Origin: Nocardioides rubriscoriae
GTDB lineage: Bacteria > Actinomycetota > Actinomycetes > Propionibacteriales > Nocardioidaceae
Length of the DNA: 64,000 nt
Direction: 5' to 3'
Assembly: GCF_008087085.1 (NCBI RefSeq)
Contig: NZ_VIYJ01000008.1
Location: 186,001-250,000, forward strand
Below are positions 19,186 to 28,718 of the stretch, piece after piece. How positions within the stretch are numbered: position 1 is the first letter of the stretch; each line of letters starts with the position of its first letter. Under the pieces are notes generated by a model that was not told where the DNA came from, made no database searches, and saw only the letters and a list, made by a program, of their open reading frames with translations. The position numbers were made by a program, and so were the translations under genes.

Positions 19186-22100
19186 GTGAAATTCCTCAAG
19201 GCCGGACTGAGTCTGGCTGTGGTGGGGGCGACGCTCTCGGTCCTGCCGGGCGGCCCCTCGGTCGCCGTCGGGTCCACCAAGGCGGCCGACGACACGTCCG
19301 TCACCGCCCGGATGCGCGACGCCGCCGACGGCAGCGTGCGCATCACCACCTCGCGGGCCACGGGCAAGGTCGGCTTCATCGCCGCCCGCGGCACCGACGC
19401 CGACCTGCTGCCCACGGTCCAGGCGACCAGCAAGGCCTCGGCCGTCGCCAAGGCCACGACGTACCTCGACCGGTTCGGCTCGGCCTTCGGCCTGGCCGAC
19501 GGACAGCTGCGTCAGAGCCGCGTCCTGAGCGACGCCTACGGCTGGGTCGTCACCTACGACCAGCAGTACCAGGGCGTCCCGGTCTTCGGTGCCCGGCTCA
19601 AGGCCAACGTCGACAGGTCCGGCGACCTGACCGCGATCGCCGGGTACGCCGCCCCCGACCTCGACCTCTCCACCACCCCTCGGGTGAGCGCGGCCAAGGC
19701 CGCCGAGCGTGCGGTCGCCTTCGTCAAGTCCGACCCGCCCACCAGCGAGACCGGCGCGCCGGCCGACACCACCCGCGTCAAGGCCGTCGCCAACCAGCTC
19801 AACGTCTATCGCATGGGTGCGCTGCGCGGCGACCGGGGCCCGGCCGTCCTGGCCTACGTGGTCGAGGTGTCCGACGCCAAGAGCGTGCGCGACATGGTCT
19901 TCATCGACGCCAACACCGGCAAGCCGGTCAACCGCTACTCGATGATCGCCGACGGCCTCGACCGCGAGCTGCAGGAGGCCACCGGCACCGCCCAGGCGCC
20001 GGTGCTGACCACCGTGTGGAAGGAGGGCGACCCGTTCCCGGGCACGCTCAACGACGACCAGCAGAACCTCGTCAACTCCTCCGGTGAGTCCTACTGGATG
20101 TACGAGAACGCCTTCGGGTTCGACTCCTACGACGGCGCCGGCGCCAAGCGGATCACGGTCAACAACGACCCCCGCATCAGCTGCCCCAACGCCAACTGGA
20201 ACGGCACCACCACCAACTACTGCGACGGCGTCACCTCCGACGACGTCGTGGCGCACGAGTGGGGCCACGCCTACACCGAGTACACCTCCGGCCTGATCTA
20301 CCAGTACCAGTCGGGCGCCCTCAACGAGTCCTACTCCGACGTCTGGGGCGAGACGCTCGACCTGGTCAACGGCCGCGAGGACGAGGGCGAGGGCGACCTC
20401 ACGGTCAAGCGCGCCGACGGCGCGTGCGACCCGACCGCGCCGGCCAAGCTCCAGGTGTCCATCACCGCGCCTCCGGCCGCGGCGGGCCCGTGCACCGCGA
20501 CCGCTGCCGGTTTCGGCCCGGCCTTCACCACCACGCCGGTGACCCCGCAGGTCGTCGTCGCCGTCGACGCCGCCGACCAGGCCGGCCCCTCGACGACCGA
20601 CGGTTGCTCGACCTTCACCAACGCCGCGGCCATCGTCGGCAACTACGCCTTCGCCGACCGCGGCAGCTGCACCTTCCAGACCAAGATCAACAACGCGGTG
20701 GCCGCCGGCGCCACGGGCCTGGTCCTGGGCCAGAACGTCGCCGGTCTGCCGAGCACGGCGTCGGGCACCTCGACGATCCCCGGTTTCATGGTCACCCAGG
20801 CCAACGCCACCCGGATCAAGAGCGCCGGCACCGTGACGATGTCGATCGCGGCCGAGGACACCTCGAGCCGGACGCCCACCAACCGCTGGCTCATCGGTGA
20901 GAAGTCCGAGGCCTTCGGCGGAGCGATCCGCGACATGTGGACCCCGACCTGCTACGGCAACCCGGGCAAGGTCTCGGACGCCGAGTACAACTGCGACCCC
21001 AACCTGACCGACTCCGGCGGCGTGCACGGCAACTCCGGCGTGCCCAACCACGCCTACGCGCTGGTCGTCGACGGCGGCACCTTCAACGGCCAGACCATCA
21101 CCGGTCTCGGTCTCGACAAGGCCGCCAACATCTGGTGGTACGCCCAGACGCACTACCTGACGCCGTCCTCGGACTTCACCGACGCGGCCGACGCCCTGGA
21201 GCAGTCGTGCGCCGACCTGGTCGGCGAGACGATCAACAAGATCACCACCGCCACCGACGCCGGGCCGACCGCGGTCGCCCCGCTCACGACCGCCGACTGC
21301 ACCTCGGTCTCGAAGGCCATGACGGCCGTCGAGATGCGCACCGAGCCGGTCCAGTGCAACTTCCAGCCGCTGCTCGCCACGGGCTCGCTGAACCCGTGCG
21401 GTGACGGCACCGTCACCGAGACGACCGTCCTCGACGACTTCGAGAACGGCATCAGCGCCTGGACCCTCGAGCAGCAGCTCGGGACCGGGGGCAACCAGGG
21501 CTACCCGTGGGAGGCCGACGACACCGCTCCCGCCGGTCGCGCCGGGACCGTGGCCTACGCCGCCGACCCCGACGAGGGCTCCTGCTCCGCCGGTGACGAC
21601 ATCTCCAGCCGGGACTCGATGATCAGCCCGGCCTACACCGTCCCGAGCGGCGCCTCGCCGCGGGTCACGTTCGACCACTACGTGGCGACCGAGGCCGGCT
21701 ACGACGGCGGCAACGTCAAGGTGAGCCTCAACGGCGGCCCGTTCACCGCGGTCCCCTCCTCGGCGTTCCTCTTCAACCCCTACAACGCCACGATGGCCAC
21801 CTCCGCCACCAACACCAGCCCGCTCGCCGGGCAGGCCGGCTTCACCGGCACCGACGGTGGCAAGACCATCGGCAGCTGGGGCGAGTCGACGATCTCCCTC
21901 GCCAAGCTGGGCGCCAAGCCCGGCGACTCGATGAAGATCCGCTTCGACTTCGGTCGCGACGGGTGCGGCGGCAACGACGGCTGGTACCTCGACAACCTCG
22001 AGCTCAGCGTCTGCAAGAAGGTCGCCGAGGTCACGGCCGTCCACGACCCCGAGCCGTCGACGTACGGCACGGCCAGCACGGTCGAGGTCACGGCTCCTGC

Positions 22101-22578
22101 CGGCGCCACCGGCACCGTGACGCTGCTGTCGGGTGACACCACCATCGCCACCGCCACGCTGGCCGACGGGGCCGCCTCGATCCCGCTCCCGGCCACCGTC
22201 CGGGCGGGGTCGTACGACTGGACCGTCGACTACTCCGGCGACAGCCAGTACGGCGCCAGCACCGTCGACGTCACCGTGACCGTCGACCGCGCTGCCTCGA
22301 CGACGCAGGTCGTCTCCGCCCCTGCTCAGGTCAAGCGCAACGCGCGGGCGAAGGTCAAGGTCGTGGTCGCCTCCTCGGCCGGTACGCCGACGGGTCGCGT
22401 CGTCCTCAAGCGGGGCGGCGTGGTCTACGGGCGCGGCGTCCTGTCCGACGGGACCGTCACGATCACGACGCGCAAGCTCAGCAGCGTCGGGCTCACGCGT
22501 CTGACGGCCAGCTACCTCGGTGGGGTCAACTACCTGCCGAGCACCGCGCGCCGGATCACGATCATCGTGAAGAAGTAG
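19186..22578 (+). CDS. Secreted M4 (thermolysin-family) metalloprotease with PA domain
   Basis: Exported protease of 1,130 aa. The start is GTG 19186 with GGAGGGA seven bases upstream; a signal peptide follows at once (MKFLKAGLSLAVVG...). An FTP/PepSY-type propeptide region (~70-230) precedes the catalytic domain. Zinc site HEWGH is at residues 357-361, with the third ligand E381 in ALNESYSD; the 24-residue gap equals that in thermolysin. The catalytic histidine is in GGVHGNSG (~614). A PA domain (~430-560, two Cys, GSCTFQTKINNAVAAGA) is inserted between the zinc site and that histidine. The C-terminus holds a jelly-roll/MAM-like module (~750-940) and Ig-like repeats (~950-1130). Probably a nutritional exoprotease. 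It stands alone between ftsK and rnj. Confidence 0.9.
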   Translation: MKFLKAGLSLAVVGATLSVLPGGPSVAVGSTKAADDTSVTARMRDAADGSVRITTSRATGKVGFIAARGTDADLLPTVQATSKASAVAKATTYLDRFGSAFGLADGQLRQSRVLSDAYGWVVTYDQQYQGVPVFGARLKANVDRSGDLTAIAGYAAPDLDLSTTPRVSAAKAAERAVAFVKSDPPTSETGAPADTTRVKAVANQLNVYRMGALRGDRGPAVLAYVVEVSDAKSVRDMVFIDANTGKPVNRYSMIADGLDRELQEATGTAQAPVLTTVWKEGDPFPGTLNDDQQNLVNSSGESYWMYENAFGFDSYDGAGAKRITVNNDPRISCPNANWNGTTTNYCDGVTSDDVVAHEWGHAYTEYTSGLIYQYQSGALNESYSDVWGETLDLVNGREDEGEGDLTVKRADGACDPTAPAKLQVSITAPPAAAGPCTATAAGFGPAFTTTPVTPQVVVAVDAADQAGPSTTDGCSTFTNAAAIVGNYAFADRGSCTFQTKINNAVAAGATGLVLGQNVAGLPSTASGTSTIPGFMVTQANATRIKSAGTVTMSIAAEDTSSRTPTNRWLIGEKSEAFGGAIRDMWTPTCYGNPGKVSDAEYNCDPNLTDSGGVHGNSGVPNHAYALVVDGGTFNGQTITGLGLDKAANIWWYAQTHYLTPSSDFTDAADALEQSCADLVGETINKITTATDAGPTAVAPLTTADCTSVSKAMTAVEMRTEPVQCNFQPLLATGSLNPCGDGTVTETTVLDDFENGISAWTLEQQLGTGGNQGYPWEADDTAPAGRAGTVAYAADPDEGSCSAGDDISSRDSMISPAYTVPSGASPRVTFDHYVATEAGYDGGNVKVSLNGGPFTAVPSSAFLFNPYNATMATSATNTSPLAGQAGFTGTDGGKTIGSWGESTISLAKLGAKPGDSMKIRFDFGRDGCGGNDGWYLDNLELSVCKKVAEVTAVHDPEPSTYGTASTVEVTAPAGATGTVTLLSGDTTIATATLADGAASIPLPATVRAGSYDWTVDYSGDSQYGASTVDVTVTVDRAASTTQVVSAPAQVKRNARAKVKVVVASSAGTPTGRVVLKRGGVVYGRGVLSDGTVTITTRKLSSVGLTRLTASYLGGVNYLPSTARRITIIVKK

Positions 22579-22598
22579 CACCCCCCGCACCAACGACA

Positions 22599-22630
22599 GG
22601 ACCCCCGCCGGCTCACGCCGGTGGGGGTCC
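22599..22630. terminator. Bidirectional terminator between M4 protease and RNase J genes
   Basis: Inverted repeat GGACCCCCGCCGGC / GCCGGTGGGGGTCC (one G-T pair) with a three-base gap, followed on the plus strand by TTCG. It lies between two convergent genes and can serve both. Confidence 0.8.
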
Positions 22631-22665
22631 TTCGTCGTGCGACCGATGGTCGGCAGAGCGGGGCC

Positions 22666-24351
22666 TCAGGCCTCGACGACCACCGGGATGATCATCGGGC
22701 GGCGGCGGTGGGTGTTGCTGACCCAGCGGCCCACGACGCGGCGTACGGTCTGCTGGAGCTGGTAGGAGTCGACGCTGCCCTCGGCCAACGCGGCGTTGAC
22801 GGCGTCGACCACGGGCTGCTTGACCGACTCGAAGGTCGAGTCGTCCTCGGCGAAGCCGCGGGCGTGGATCTCGGGGCCGGCGGAGACCTTGCCGCTGACG
22901 GAGTCGACGACCACGATCACCGAGATGAAGCCCTCCTCCCCCAGGATGCGGCGGTCCTTGAGGTCGGCCTCGGTGATGTCGCCGACCGAGGTGCCGTCGA
23001 CGAAGACCAGGCCGCACTCGACCTTGCCGGAGATCGACGCGACACCGTCGACGAGGTCGACGACGACGCCGTCCTCGGCGACCACGACGTTGTCGACACC
23101 GACCGAGCGCGCGAGTGCGGCGTTGGCCAGCATGTGTCGGATCTCGCCGTGCACCGGCAGCACGTTGCGGGGCTTGACGATGTTGTAGCAGTAGAGCAGC
23201 TCGCCGGCGCTGGCGTGGCCGCTGACGTGCACCAGCGCGTTGCCCTTGTGGACCACATTGGCGCCCCAGCGGGCCAGGCCGTTGATGACGCGGTAGACGG
23301 CGTTCTCGTTGCCGGGGATGAGGCTGCTGGCGAGCAGGACGGTGTCGCCCTCCTCGATGTGGACGAAGTGGTGGTTGCGCTGGGCGATGCGGCTCAGCGC
23401 ACTCATCGGCTCGCCCTGGCTGCCGGTGGAGATCAGCACCTGACGCTCGGGCGGCAGGTCGGCGAGGTCCTTGGCGTCGACCAGCGTGCCGCCCGGGACG
23501 GTGAGGTAGCCCAGGTCGCGGGCGATGCCCATGTTGCGCACCATCGAGCGCCCGACGTAGGCGACCTTGCGGTTGTGGGCGACGGCGGCGTCGAGCACCT
23601 GCTGCACGCGGTGCACGTGGGAGGCGAAGCAGGCCACGATGATGCGCTGCTTCGACTCGCGGAAGACCTGGTCGATGGCCGGGGTGATCGACTTCTCCGA
23701 GGGCGTGAACCCGGGGGTCTCGGCGTTGGTGGAGTCGGTCAGGAACAGGTCGACGCCCTCCTCACCGAGGCGCGCGAACGCACGCAGGTCGGTGATGCGG
23801 CCGTCGAGGGGCAGCTGGTCCATCTTGAAGTCGCCGGTGTGCAGCACCAGGGCGGTGCCGGTGCGGATGGCGACCGCGAGCGCGTCGGGGATGGAGTGGT
23901 TGACCGCGATGAACTCGAGCTCGTAGGGCCCGAAGAGCAGCCGGTCGCCGGCCTTGACCTTGTGGTGCACGGTCTGGCGCAGGCGGTGCTCGCGCAGCTT
24001 GCTGTCGAGCAGCGCCAACGTGAGCTCGGAGCCGACGAGCGGGATGTCCTGGCGCTCACGCAGGAGGTACGGCGTCGCGCCGATGTGGTCCTCGTGCCCG
24101 TGCGTCAGCACGAGCGCCTCGACGTCGGCCAAACGGTCCCGGATGGGGCCGAAGTCGGGCAGGATCAGGTCGACGCCGGGCTGGTGGTCCTCAGGGAACA
24201 GCACGCCGCAGTCGACGATCAGCAGCCGGCCGTCGTACTCGAAGACCGTCATGTTGCGGCCCACCTCGCCGAGGCCGCCGAGCGGGATGACGCGCAACCC
24301 GCCCTTCGGCAGCTCGGGCGGCGCGGACAGCTCGGGGTGAGGGTGGGACAA
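22666..24351 (-). CDS. rnj: Ribonuclease J
   Basis: Metallo-beta-lactamase/beta-CASP ribonuclease (561 aa) with 5'-3' exo- and endonuclease activity in mRNA decay and rRNA processing. Visible motifs are HGHEDHIGA (the HxHxDH zinc motif) near residue 80, TGDFKMDQLP, STGSQGEPMSAL, and a beta-CASP HVSGHAS motif. The C-terminal domain (ADLKDRRILGEEGFISVIVVVD) is the oligomerisation part. I take the TTG at 24351, with AGGA seven bases upstream, as the start. It lies 20 bases after dapA, the conserved dapA-rnj pair of actinobacteria. Confidence 0.95.
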   Translation of the reverse strand: MSHPHPELSAPPELPKGGLRVIPLGGLGEVGRNMTVFEYDGRLLIVDCGVLFPEDHQPGVDLILPDFGPIRDRLADVEALVLTHGHEDHIGATPYLLRERQDIPLVGSELTLALLDSKLREHRLRQTVHHKVKAGDRLLFGPYELEFIAVNHSIPDALAVAIRTGTALVLHTGDFKMDQLPLDGRITDLRAFARLGEEGVDLFLTDSTNAETPGFTPSEKSITPAIDQVFRESKQRIIVACFASHVHRVQQVLDAAVAHNRKVAYVGRSMVRNMGIARDLGYLTVPGGTLVDAKDLADLPPERQVLISTGSQGEPMSALSRIAQRNHHFVHIEEGDTVLLASSLIPGNENAVYRVINGLARWGANVVHKGNALVHVSGHASAGELLYCYNIVKPRNVLPVHGEIRHMLANAALARSVGVDNVVVAEDGVVVDLVDGVASISGKVECGLVFVDGTSVGDITEADLKDRRILGEEGFISVIVVVDSVSGKVSAGPEIHARGFAEDDSTFESVKQPVVDAVNAALAEGSVDSYQLQQTVRRVVGRWVSNTHRRRPMIIPVVVEA

Positions 24352-24371
24352 GGTGACGTCCTAACGGAGGG

Positions 24372-25274
24372 TCAGAGGAGGTTCGACGCGACGAGGCCGG
24401 CACGCAGCTCGGCCACCTCGTCGTCGTCGAGCGCCGCGAGCGGGGAGCGCACGCGGCGGTTGTCGAGGATGCCGAGCAGCTCGAGGCCGGCCTTGGCGGT
24501 GGTGGCGCCGTAGTTGGGCGCGCCCATGACCGCGTGGATCGCGGGCAGGAGCCGGACGTAGATCTCACGGGCCCGCACCGGGTCGCCACCGGTGAAGGCG
24601 TCGTACATCTCGCGCAGCTCGTCGCCGCAGACGTGGCCCAGGACCGAGACGAACCCGACCGCGCCGTGGGCCAGCCAGGCGAGGTTGAGGATGTCGTCGC
24701 CGGAGTAGAGGGAGTAGCCGAGCTCGATGAGCCGGCTGCCGCGAGGCAGGTCGCCGACCGCGTCCTTGACCGCGACGACCGGCTCCCAGCCGGCCATCTC
24801 GACGTAGGTCTCCACCGCGATCTGGCTGCCGGTGCGGCCCGGGACGTCGTAGAGCATCACGGGCAGCTCGGCGGCCTCGACGACCTGACGGAAGTGCTGG
24901 AGGATGCCGCGCTGGCCGGGCTTGTTGTAGTAGGGCGTGACGAGCAGGATGCCGTCGGCGCCGTTCTTGCGGGCCTGCTGGGCCAGCCACGTCGACGTGC
25001 TGGTGTCGTTGGTGCCGACACCCGCGACGAGCTTGATGTCGGGGCCTACGGCCTCACGCACGGCCAGGAGCGTCTCGCCGTCCTCCTCCTTGGTCGTCGT
25101 CGGCGACTCACCGGTGGTGCCGGAGACGACCAGGCCGTCGTGGCCGTGGTCGACGAGGTGACGGGCGATGCGCTGGGTGGCCTCGAGGTCGACGGACCCG
25201 TCGGGGCGGAAGGCCGTGGCCATCGCGGTGAGGACGGTGCCGAACGGCCCACGAGGTGTCGTCGGTCGCGTCAT
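24372..25274 (-). CDS. dapA: 4-hydroxy-tetrahydrodipicolinate synthase
   Basis: TIM-barrel aldolase (300 aa) that condenses pyruvate with aspartate semialdehyde, the first step specific to lysine and meso-diaminopimelate. The catalytic tyrosine is in VMLYDVPGRTG and the Schiff-base lysine in VAVKDAVGD; GTTGESPTTT binds the pyruvate carboxylate. The ATG at 25274 overlaps the stop of the oxidoreductase gene by 4 bases, yet a TAGCCT box also stands six bases before it, so it may have its own leaderless promoter. Its neighbour rnj follows. Confidence 0.95.
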   Translation of the reverse strand: MTRPTTPRGPFGTVLTAMATAFRPDGSVDLEATQRIARHLVDHGHDGLVVSGTTGESPTTTKEEDGETLLAVREAVGPDIKLVAGVGTNDTSTSTWLAQQARKNGADGILLVTPYYNKPGQRGILQHFRQVVEAAELPVMLYDVPGRTGSQIAVETYVEMAGWEPVVAVKDAVGDLPRGSRLIELGYSLYSGDDILNLAWLAHGAVGFVSVLGHVCGDELREMYDAFTGGDPVRAREIYVRLLPAIHAVMGAPNYGATTAKAGLELLGILDNRRVRSPLAALDDDEVAELRAGLVASNLL

Positions 25275-26212
25275 GCCCCCAGGCTATCGGCAGCGGGCAC
25301 GAGCGACGTCGCCAGCAGGTCGAGGTGGTCGAGGTCGGCCAGGTCGAGCACCTGCAGGTAGACCCGCTCGGACCCCGCGGCGGCGTAGCGCTCCAGCGTC
25401 TCGACAGCCTGGTCGGGGGTGCCGGCGACGCCGTTGGTCAGCAGGTCGTCGGGCTCGCGGCCGATCGCCTCGGCGCGGCGGCGGAATTCCGCCTCGTCGG
25501 CCCCGACGCAGACCACCAGCGCGTTGGACCAGCGCATGGTCGAGGGGTCGCGGTCGGCGTCCTCGCAGGCCCGGCTCACCCGCTCGATCAGGGTGCGGGT
25601 CGTGTCGGTGTCGGCGAACGGCACGTTGAACTCGTCGGCGTACGCCGCGGCGAGGGCCGGCGTGCGCCGCTTGCCGGCGCCGCCGATGATGACCGGCGGC
25701 TTGGCCTGGGTCGGCTTGGGCAGACCGGGGCTGTCGGTGACCTGGTAGTGCGCGCCGTCGTAGGAGAAGCCGCCCTCGGCCGTGTCGGCCGCCCACAGCC
25801 CGGTGATCACCGCGAGCTGCTCCTCGAACCGGTCGAACCGCTCCCCCACGGACGGGAACGGGATGCCGTACCTCTGGTGCTCGGCCTCGAACCAGCCCGC
25901 CCCGATGCCGAGCTCGACCCGACCGCCGCTCATCTGGTCGACGCCGGCGACGGTGATGGCCAGCGGGCCGGGGTGGCGGAAGGTCGCGCTGGTCATCAGC
26001 GTGCCGAGCCGGATCGTCGAGGTGTCGCGGGCCAGGCCGGCGAGCGTGACCCAGGCGTCGCTGGGCCCGGGCAGGCCCGCGGTGCCCATGCCGAGGTAGT
26101 GGTCGGAGCGGAAGAAGGCGCCGAAACCGAGCTGCTCGGCGCGCAGCGCCACCGCGAGCAGGTCGTCGTAGGTCGCCCCCTGCTGGGGCTCGGTGAAGAT
26201 GCGGAGGTCCAT
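25271..26212 (-). CDS. LLM-class F420-dependent oxidoreductase
   Basis: A 313-aa luciferase-like TIM-barrel oxidoreductase (MDLRIFTEPQQG...FGAFFRSDHYL; GVDQMSGGRVELGIGAGW; PVIIGGAGKRRTPALAAAYADEFN). This pattern is typical of actinobacterial enzymes that use F420 rather than FMN. The substrate cannot be told from sequence. It overlaps dapA by 4 bases, so it is probably in the same transcript, but a metabolic link to lysine synthesis is not known. Confidence 0.85.
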   Translation of the reverse strand: MDLRIFTEPQQGATYDDLLAVALRAEQLGFGAFFRSDHYLGMGTAGLPGPSDAWVTLAGLARDTSTIRLGTLMTSATFRHPGPLAITVAGVDQMSGGRVELGIGAGWFEAEHQRYGIPFPSVGERFDRFEEQLAVITGLWAADTAEGGFSYDGAHYQVTDSPGLPKPTQAKPPVIIGGAGKRRTPALAAAYADEFNVPFADTDTTRTLIERVSRACEDADRDPSTMRWSNALVVCVGADEAEFRRRAEAIGREPDDLLTNGVAGTPDQAVETLERYAAAGSERVYLQVLDLADLDHLDLLATSLVPAADSLGA

Positions 26213-26424
26213 GCCTCCACCCTGCCAGGCCGGTGGCGGCGGAAGATTCCGGCTCTTGGTGCGTTCGCCCCCACCGGCCGGTCGCGGGCACCTAGGCTCG
26301 CCACGTCGGCGCGCGCGTTCTCGTCCCCACGATCGGGCGCGTCACAAGACGCCCCGTCGAGCTTGAGGGAGGCGGCGGGGCGTCCCCTCCATCCATCCGG
26401 TCGTGCCATCGGATCGCGACCGGC

Positions 26425-26430
26425 TAGCGT
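26425..26430 (+). promoter_or_regulatory. -10 box of sulfotransferase-like gene
   Basis: TAGCGT ends seven bases before the GTG at 26438, the leaderless spacing. No Shine-Dalgarno is present. Confidence 0.4.
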
Positions 26431-26437
26431 TCGGCCC

Positions 26438-27028
26438 GTGATGGCGATGGCGCGCGCGGGGTTCTGCTTCCTGGCGATGACCAAGACCGGCTCGACCGCG
26501 GTCGAGCGGTCCTTCCAGCGCCACGCCGAGATCGTCGTACGCCGCCCGCCCCGGATGAAGCACGCGACGGCGCGGACCTTCGACCGGGTCTTCGTGCCGG
26601 TCCTCGAGCACTACGGGCACCCCCGGGAGAGCTACGAGCTGGTCTGCGTCGTACGTGAGCCGGTCGACTGGGCCCACTCCTGGTGGCGCTACCGGTCGCG
26701 GCCCGAGACCGTCGGGAGCCCGCAGCACACCGGCGACCTGTCGTTCGACGAGTTCGCCGAGCGGATCGTCGCGGGCGAGATCAACCTGGGCAGTGCGACC
26801 AACTTCGTGCGCACCCGTGCCGGGCGCCCGCCGGTGGACCGCATCTACCGCTACGAGCACCTCGACGAGGCGATCGCGTGGATGGCCGGCAGGCTCGGGG
26901 TCGACGTACCGGCGGTGGGTCGGGTCAACACCTCGCCGCGCGCCGAGTTCCCGATCGCCGCGTCGACGCGGCGGCTCCTCGAGGAGCACTACGCCCGTGA
27001 CGTGGTGCTGCACGAGCGGGCGCTCTAG
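26438..27028 (+). CDS. Sulfotransferase-family protein
   Basis: A 196-aa protein resembling small PAPS-dependent sulfotransferases: an N-terminal strand followed by TKTGSTAVERSF (phosphate-binding loop with Ser/Thr), then VREPVDWAHSWWR, the 3'-phosphate-binding RxP...S segment. The substrate is unknown. Two in-frame starts exist, GTG 26438 and ATG 26441; the TAGCGT box favours the GTG. A very long open frame upstream is antisense to the oxidoreductase and rejected. Its stop overlaps that of folA by 4 bases (convergent). Confidence 0.7.
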   Translation: MMAMARAGFCFLAMTKTGSTAVERSFQRHAEIVVRRPPRMKHATARTFDRVFVPVLEHYGHPRESYELVCVVREPVDWAHSWWRYRSRPETVGSPQHTGDLSFDEFAERIVAGEINLGSATNFVRTRAGRPPVDRIYRYEHLDEAIAWMAGRLGVDVPAVGRVNTSPRAEFPIAASTRRLLEEHYARDVVLHERAL

Positions 27029-27510
27029 GACCCGACCCGCTCGTACCAGACGCGGTCGTAGCCCTCGAAGCGCTCACGGTCGGCCTCGACCCACAGGGCC
27101 GGGTCGATGACGGGGAAGAAGGCGTCGCCCTCCGGCTCGAGCGGCACCTCGCTGATGACCAGCTCGCTGGCCAGCCCCATCGCCTCGGCGTAGACCTGGG
27201 CGCCGCCGGCGACGATGACCTCGCCGTCGGGCAGCGTCGCGGCCTTGGCCAGGGCGTCGAGCATCGAGCGGGCGACCAGCACCTCGTGGTGGCCGGGCGA
27301 CCAGTCGCGGTCGCGGGTCAGCACGATCGTCCTACGGCCCGGGAGCGGGCGACCGATCGACTCGTAGGTGGTGCGTCCCATCACCAGCGCGTGGCCGAGG
27401 GTGAGCTTCTTGAACTCGGCCTGCTCGCCCGGGATCTTCCACGGGATGTCGGGACCGTGGCCGATGACGCGGTTGCGCGCGACGGCGGCGACCAGCAGGA
27501 CGCGCTTCAT
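27025..27510 (-). CDS. folA: Dihydrofolate reductase
   Basis: A 161-aa DHFR that reduces dihydrofolate to tetrahydrofolate with NADPH. Signature elements are VAAVARNRVIGHGPDIPWKIP (Asp in the active site), VMGRTTYESIGRPLPGRR and EVIVAGGAQVYAEAM. It starts at ATG 27510, seven bases after the preceding glycerophosphotransferase-like gene. It lies near thyA on the same strand, the usual pairing since ThyA makes the dihydrofolate that FolA recycles; a DUF222/HNH gene and repeats now separate them. Confidence 0.95.
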   Translation of the reverse strand: MKRVLLVAAVARNRVIGHGPDIPWKIPGEQAEFKKLTLGHALVMGRTTYESIGRPLPGRRTIVLTRDRDWSPGHHEVLVARSMLDALAKAATLPDGEVIVAGGAQVYAEAMGLASELVISEVPLEPEGDAFFPVIDPALWVEADRERFEGYDRVWYERVGS

Positions 27511-27517
27511 GCGGGGC

Positions 27518-28657
27518 TCACGCGGGCTGGGCGCCGGCGTCGGGGACCACGCCCATGAGCCGGTCGCGCAGGGCGACCAGCTCACCGACGGCGTCGACGA
27601 AGCGAACGGTGCTCTCGCCGACCTGGAGGTCGTCGAAGTAGTGGTGGCGCATCGCGACGCGGGCGAGGTGGTGCTCGTCGACCTCGAGGCGGCTCGCCAG
27701 CAGGTCGGCGAGGTCGGCGACGTTGTCGACGTCGATCACGTCGGCGCACCGGCTGACGGGGACGTCGCGGCGCAGCTTGTCGGCGTCGAGGTGCGGGTCG
27801 GTGAGGAAGATGGGCTTCTCGTTGCGCAGGTAGAGCCAGTCGAGCCCGACCGAGGAGACGTCGGTGATCATCGCGTCGCAGGCCGGCATGAGGGCGAGGA
27901 TGTCGCCGGCGACGACGGCCAGGTGCCCGGCGTCGGGGTCGTCCTCCTGCGCCTGCGCGACCGTGGCGAGGATGTCGCGGTGGGCGTCGTGGATCGAGGC
28001 CCGCAGACTGGTGGTGACCTTGGGGTGGGGCTTGTAGACCAGGCGCGTGTCGGGCACGGCCAGCACCGCGTCGACGATGCGGCGTCCGAGCACCTCGACG
28101 GAGGTGTAGTCGTTGTAGACGGCGTCGCCCTCCCACGTCGGGGCGTAGAGCACGGTGCGACGCTCGGTCGGCGGCAGCACCGCGTCGGAGCGCAGGTCGA
28201 GCTGCGGGCGTCCGATGCGCACCAGCCGCGAGGCGTCGAACTCCATCAGCGCGGCCGTGTGGCGCTGCACCGCGGCCTCGCCGGCGACGAAAACGCGGTC
28301 GTAGGCCTTGGCGTTGTTGCTCGCCATGCTCTGCTTGTCGCTCTCACCGTGGTTGACGTGGGCGTGCAGCATCCGACCGTCGACCAGCGACTGGAAGTTG
28401 GCCGGCGAGTTGTTGACGTAGAGGACGACCTTGGCGTCGATCGCGTCGTAGAGCTCGGTCAGCTCGGGGAACGTCGGTGCCAGCCGGATCGGCAGGTCGG
28501 TGCGCGCCGACACGACCTCGGCCGAGTCGGGGTCGCGCAGCACGAGCCCCACCGGGTGCTGCTGGTGGAGCACCTCGAGCACCGGCAGCCACTGGATCAG
28601 CTGGTAGGTGCGCGTGGGGTCGTCGGCGAAGTAGGCGACGACGGAGACCTCGGACAC
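27518..28657 (-). CDS. CDP-glycerol glycerophosphotransferase-like protein
   Basis: A 379-aa protein with the fold and motifs of the pfam Glyphos_transf family, which builds teichoic-acid-like polyol phosphate chains. Visible are NHGESDKQSMASNN near residue 102, TVLYAPTWEGDAVYNDYTSVE, LVYKPHPKVTT (conserved KxHP) and DAMITDVSSVGLDWLYLRNEKPIFLT (conserved D-x-SS). There is no signal peptide; it would act at the cytoplasmic membrane face. It lies 7 bases from folA. A TAGGAT box sits six bases before the GTG start. The acceptor is unknown. Confidence 0.75.
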   Translation of the reverse strand: MSEVSVVAYFADDPTRTYQLIQWLPVLEVLHQQHPVGLVLRDPDSAEVVSARTDLPIRLAPTFPELTELYDAIDAKVVLYVNNSPANFQSLVDGRMLHAHVNHGESDKQSMASNNAKAYDRVFVAGEAAVQRHTAALMEFDASRLVRIGRPQLDLRSDAVLPPTERRTVLYAPTWEGDAVYNDYTSVEVLGRRIVDAVLAVPDTRLVYKPHPKVTTSLRASIHDAHRDILATVAQAQEDDPDAGHLAVVAGDILALMPACDAMITDVSSVGLDWLYLRNEKPIFLTDPHLDADKLRRDVPVSRCADVIDVDNVADLADLLASRLEVDEHHLARVAMRHHYFDDLQVGESTVRFVDAVGELVALRDRLMGVVPDAGAQPA

Positions 28658-28663
28658 TCGCCG

Positions 28664-28669
28664 ATCCTA
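28664..28669 (-). promoter_or_regulatory. -10 box of glycerophosphotransferase-like gene
   Basis: TAGGAT on the minus strand, six bases before the GTG at 28657. It probably drives this gene and folA. Confidence 0.5.
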
Positions 28670-28718
28670 TCGGGGGTGCGTGCCGGGGTGTGGTGCGGCC
28701 ACCGACGGCGCGCTGAGC

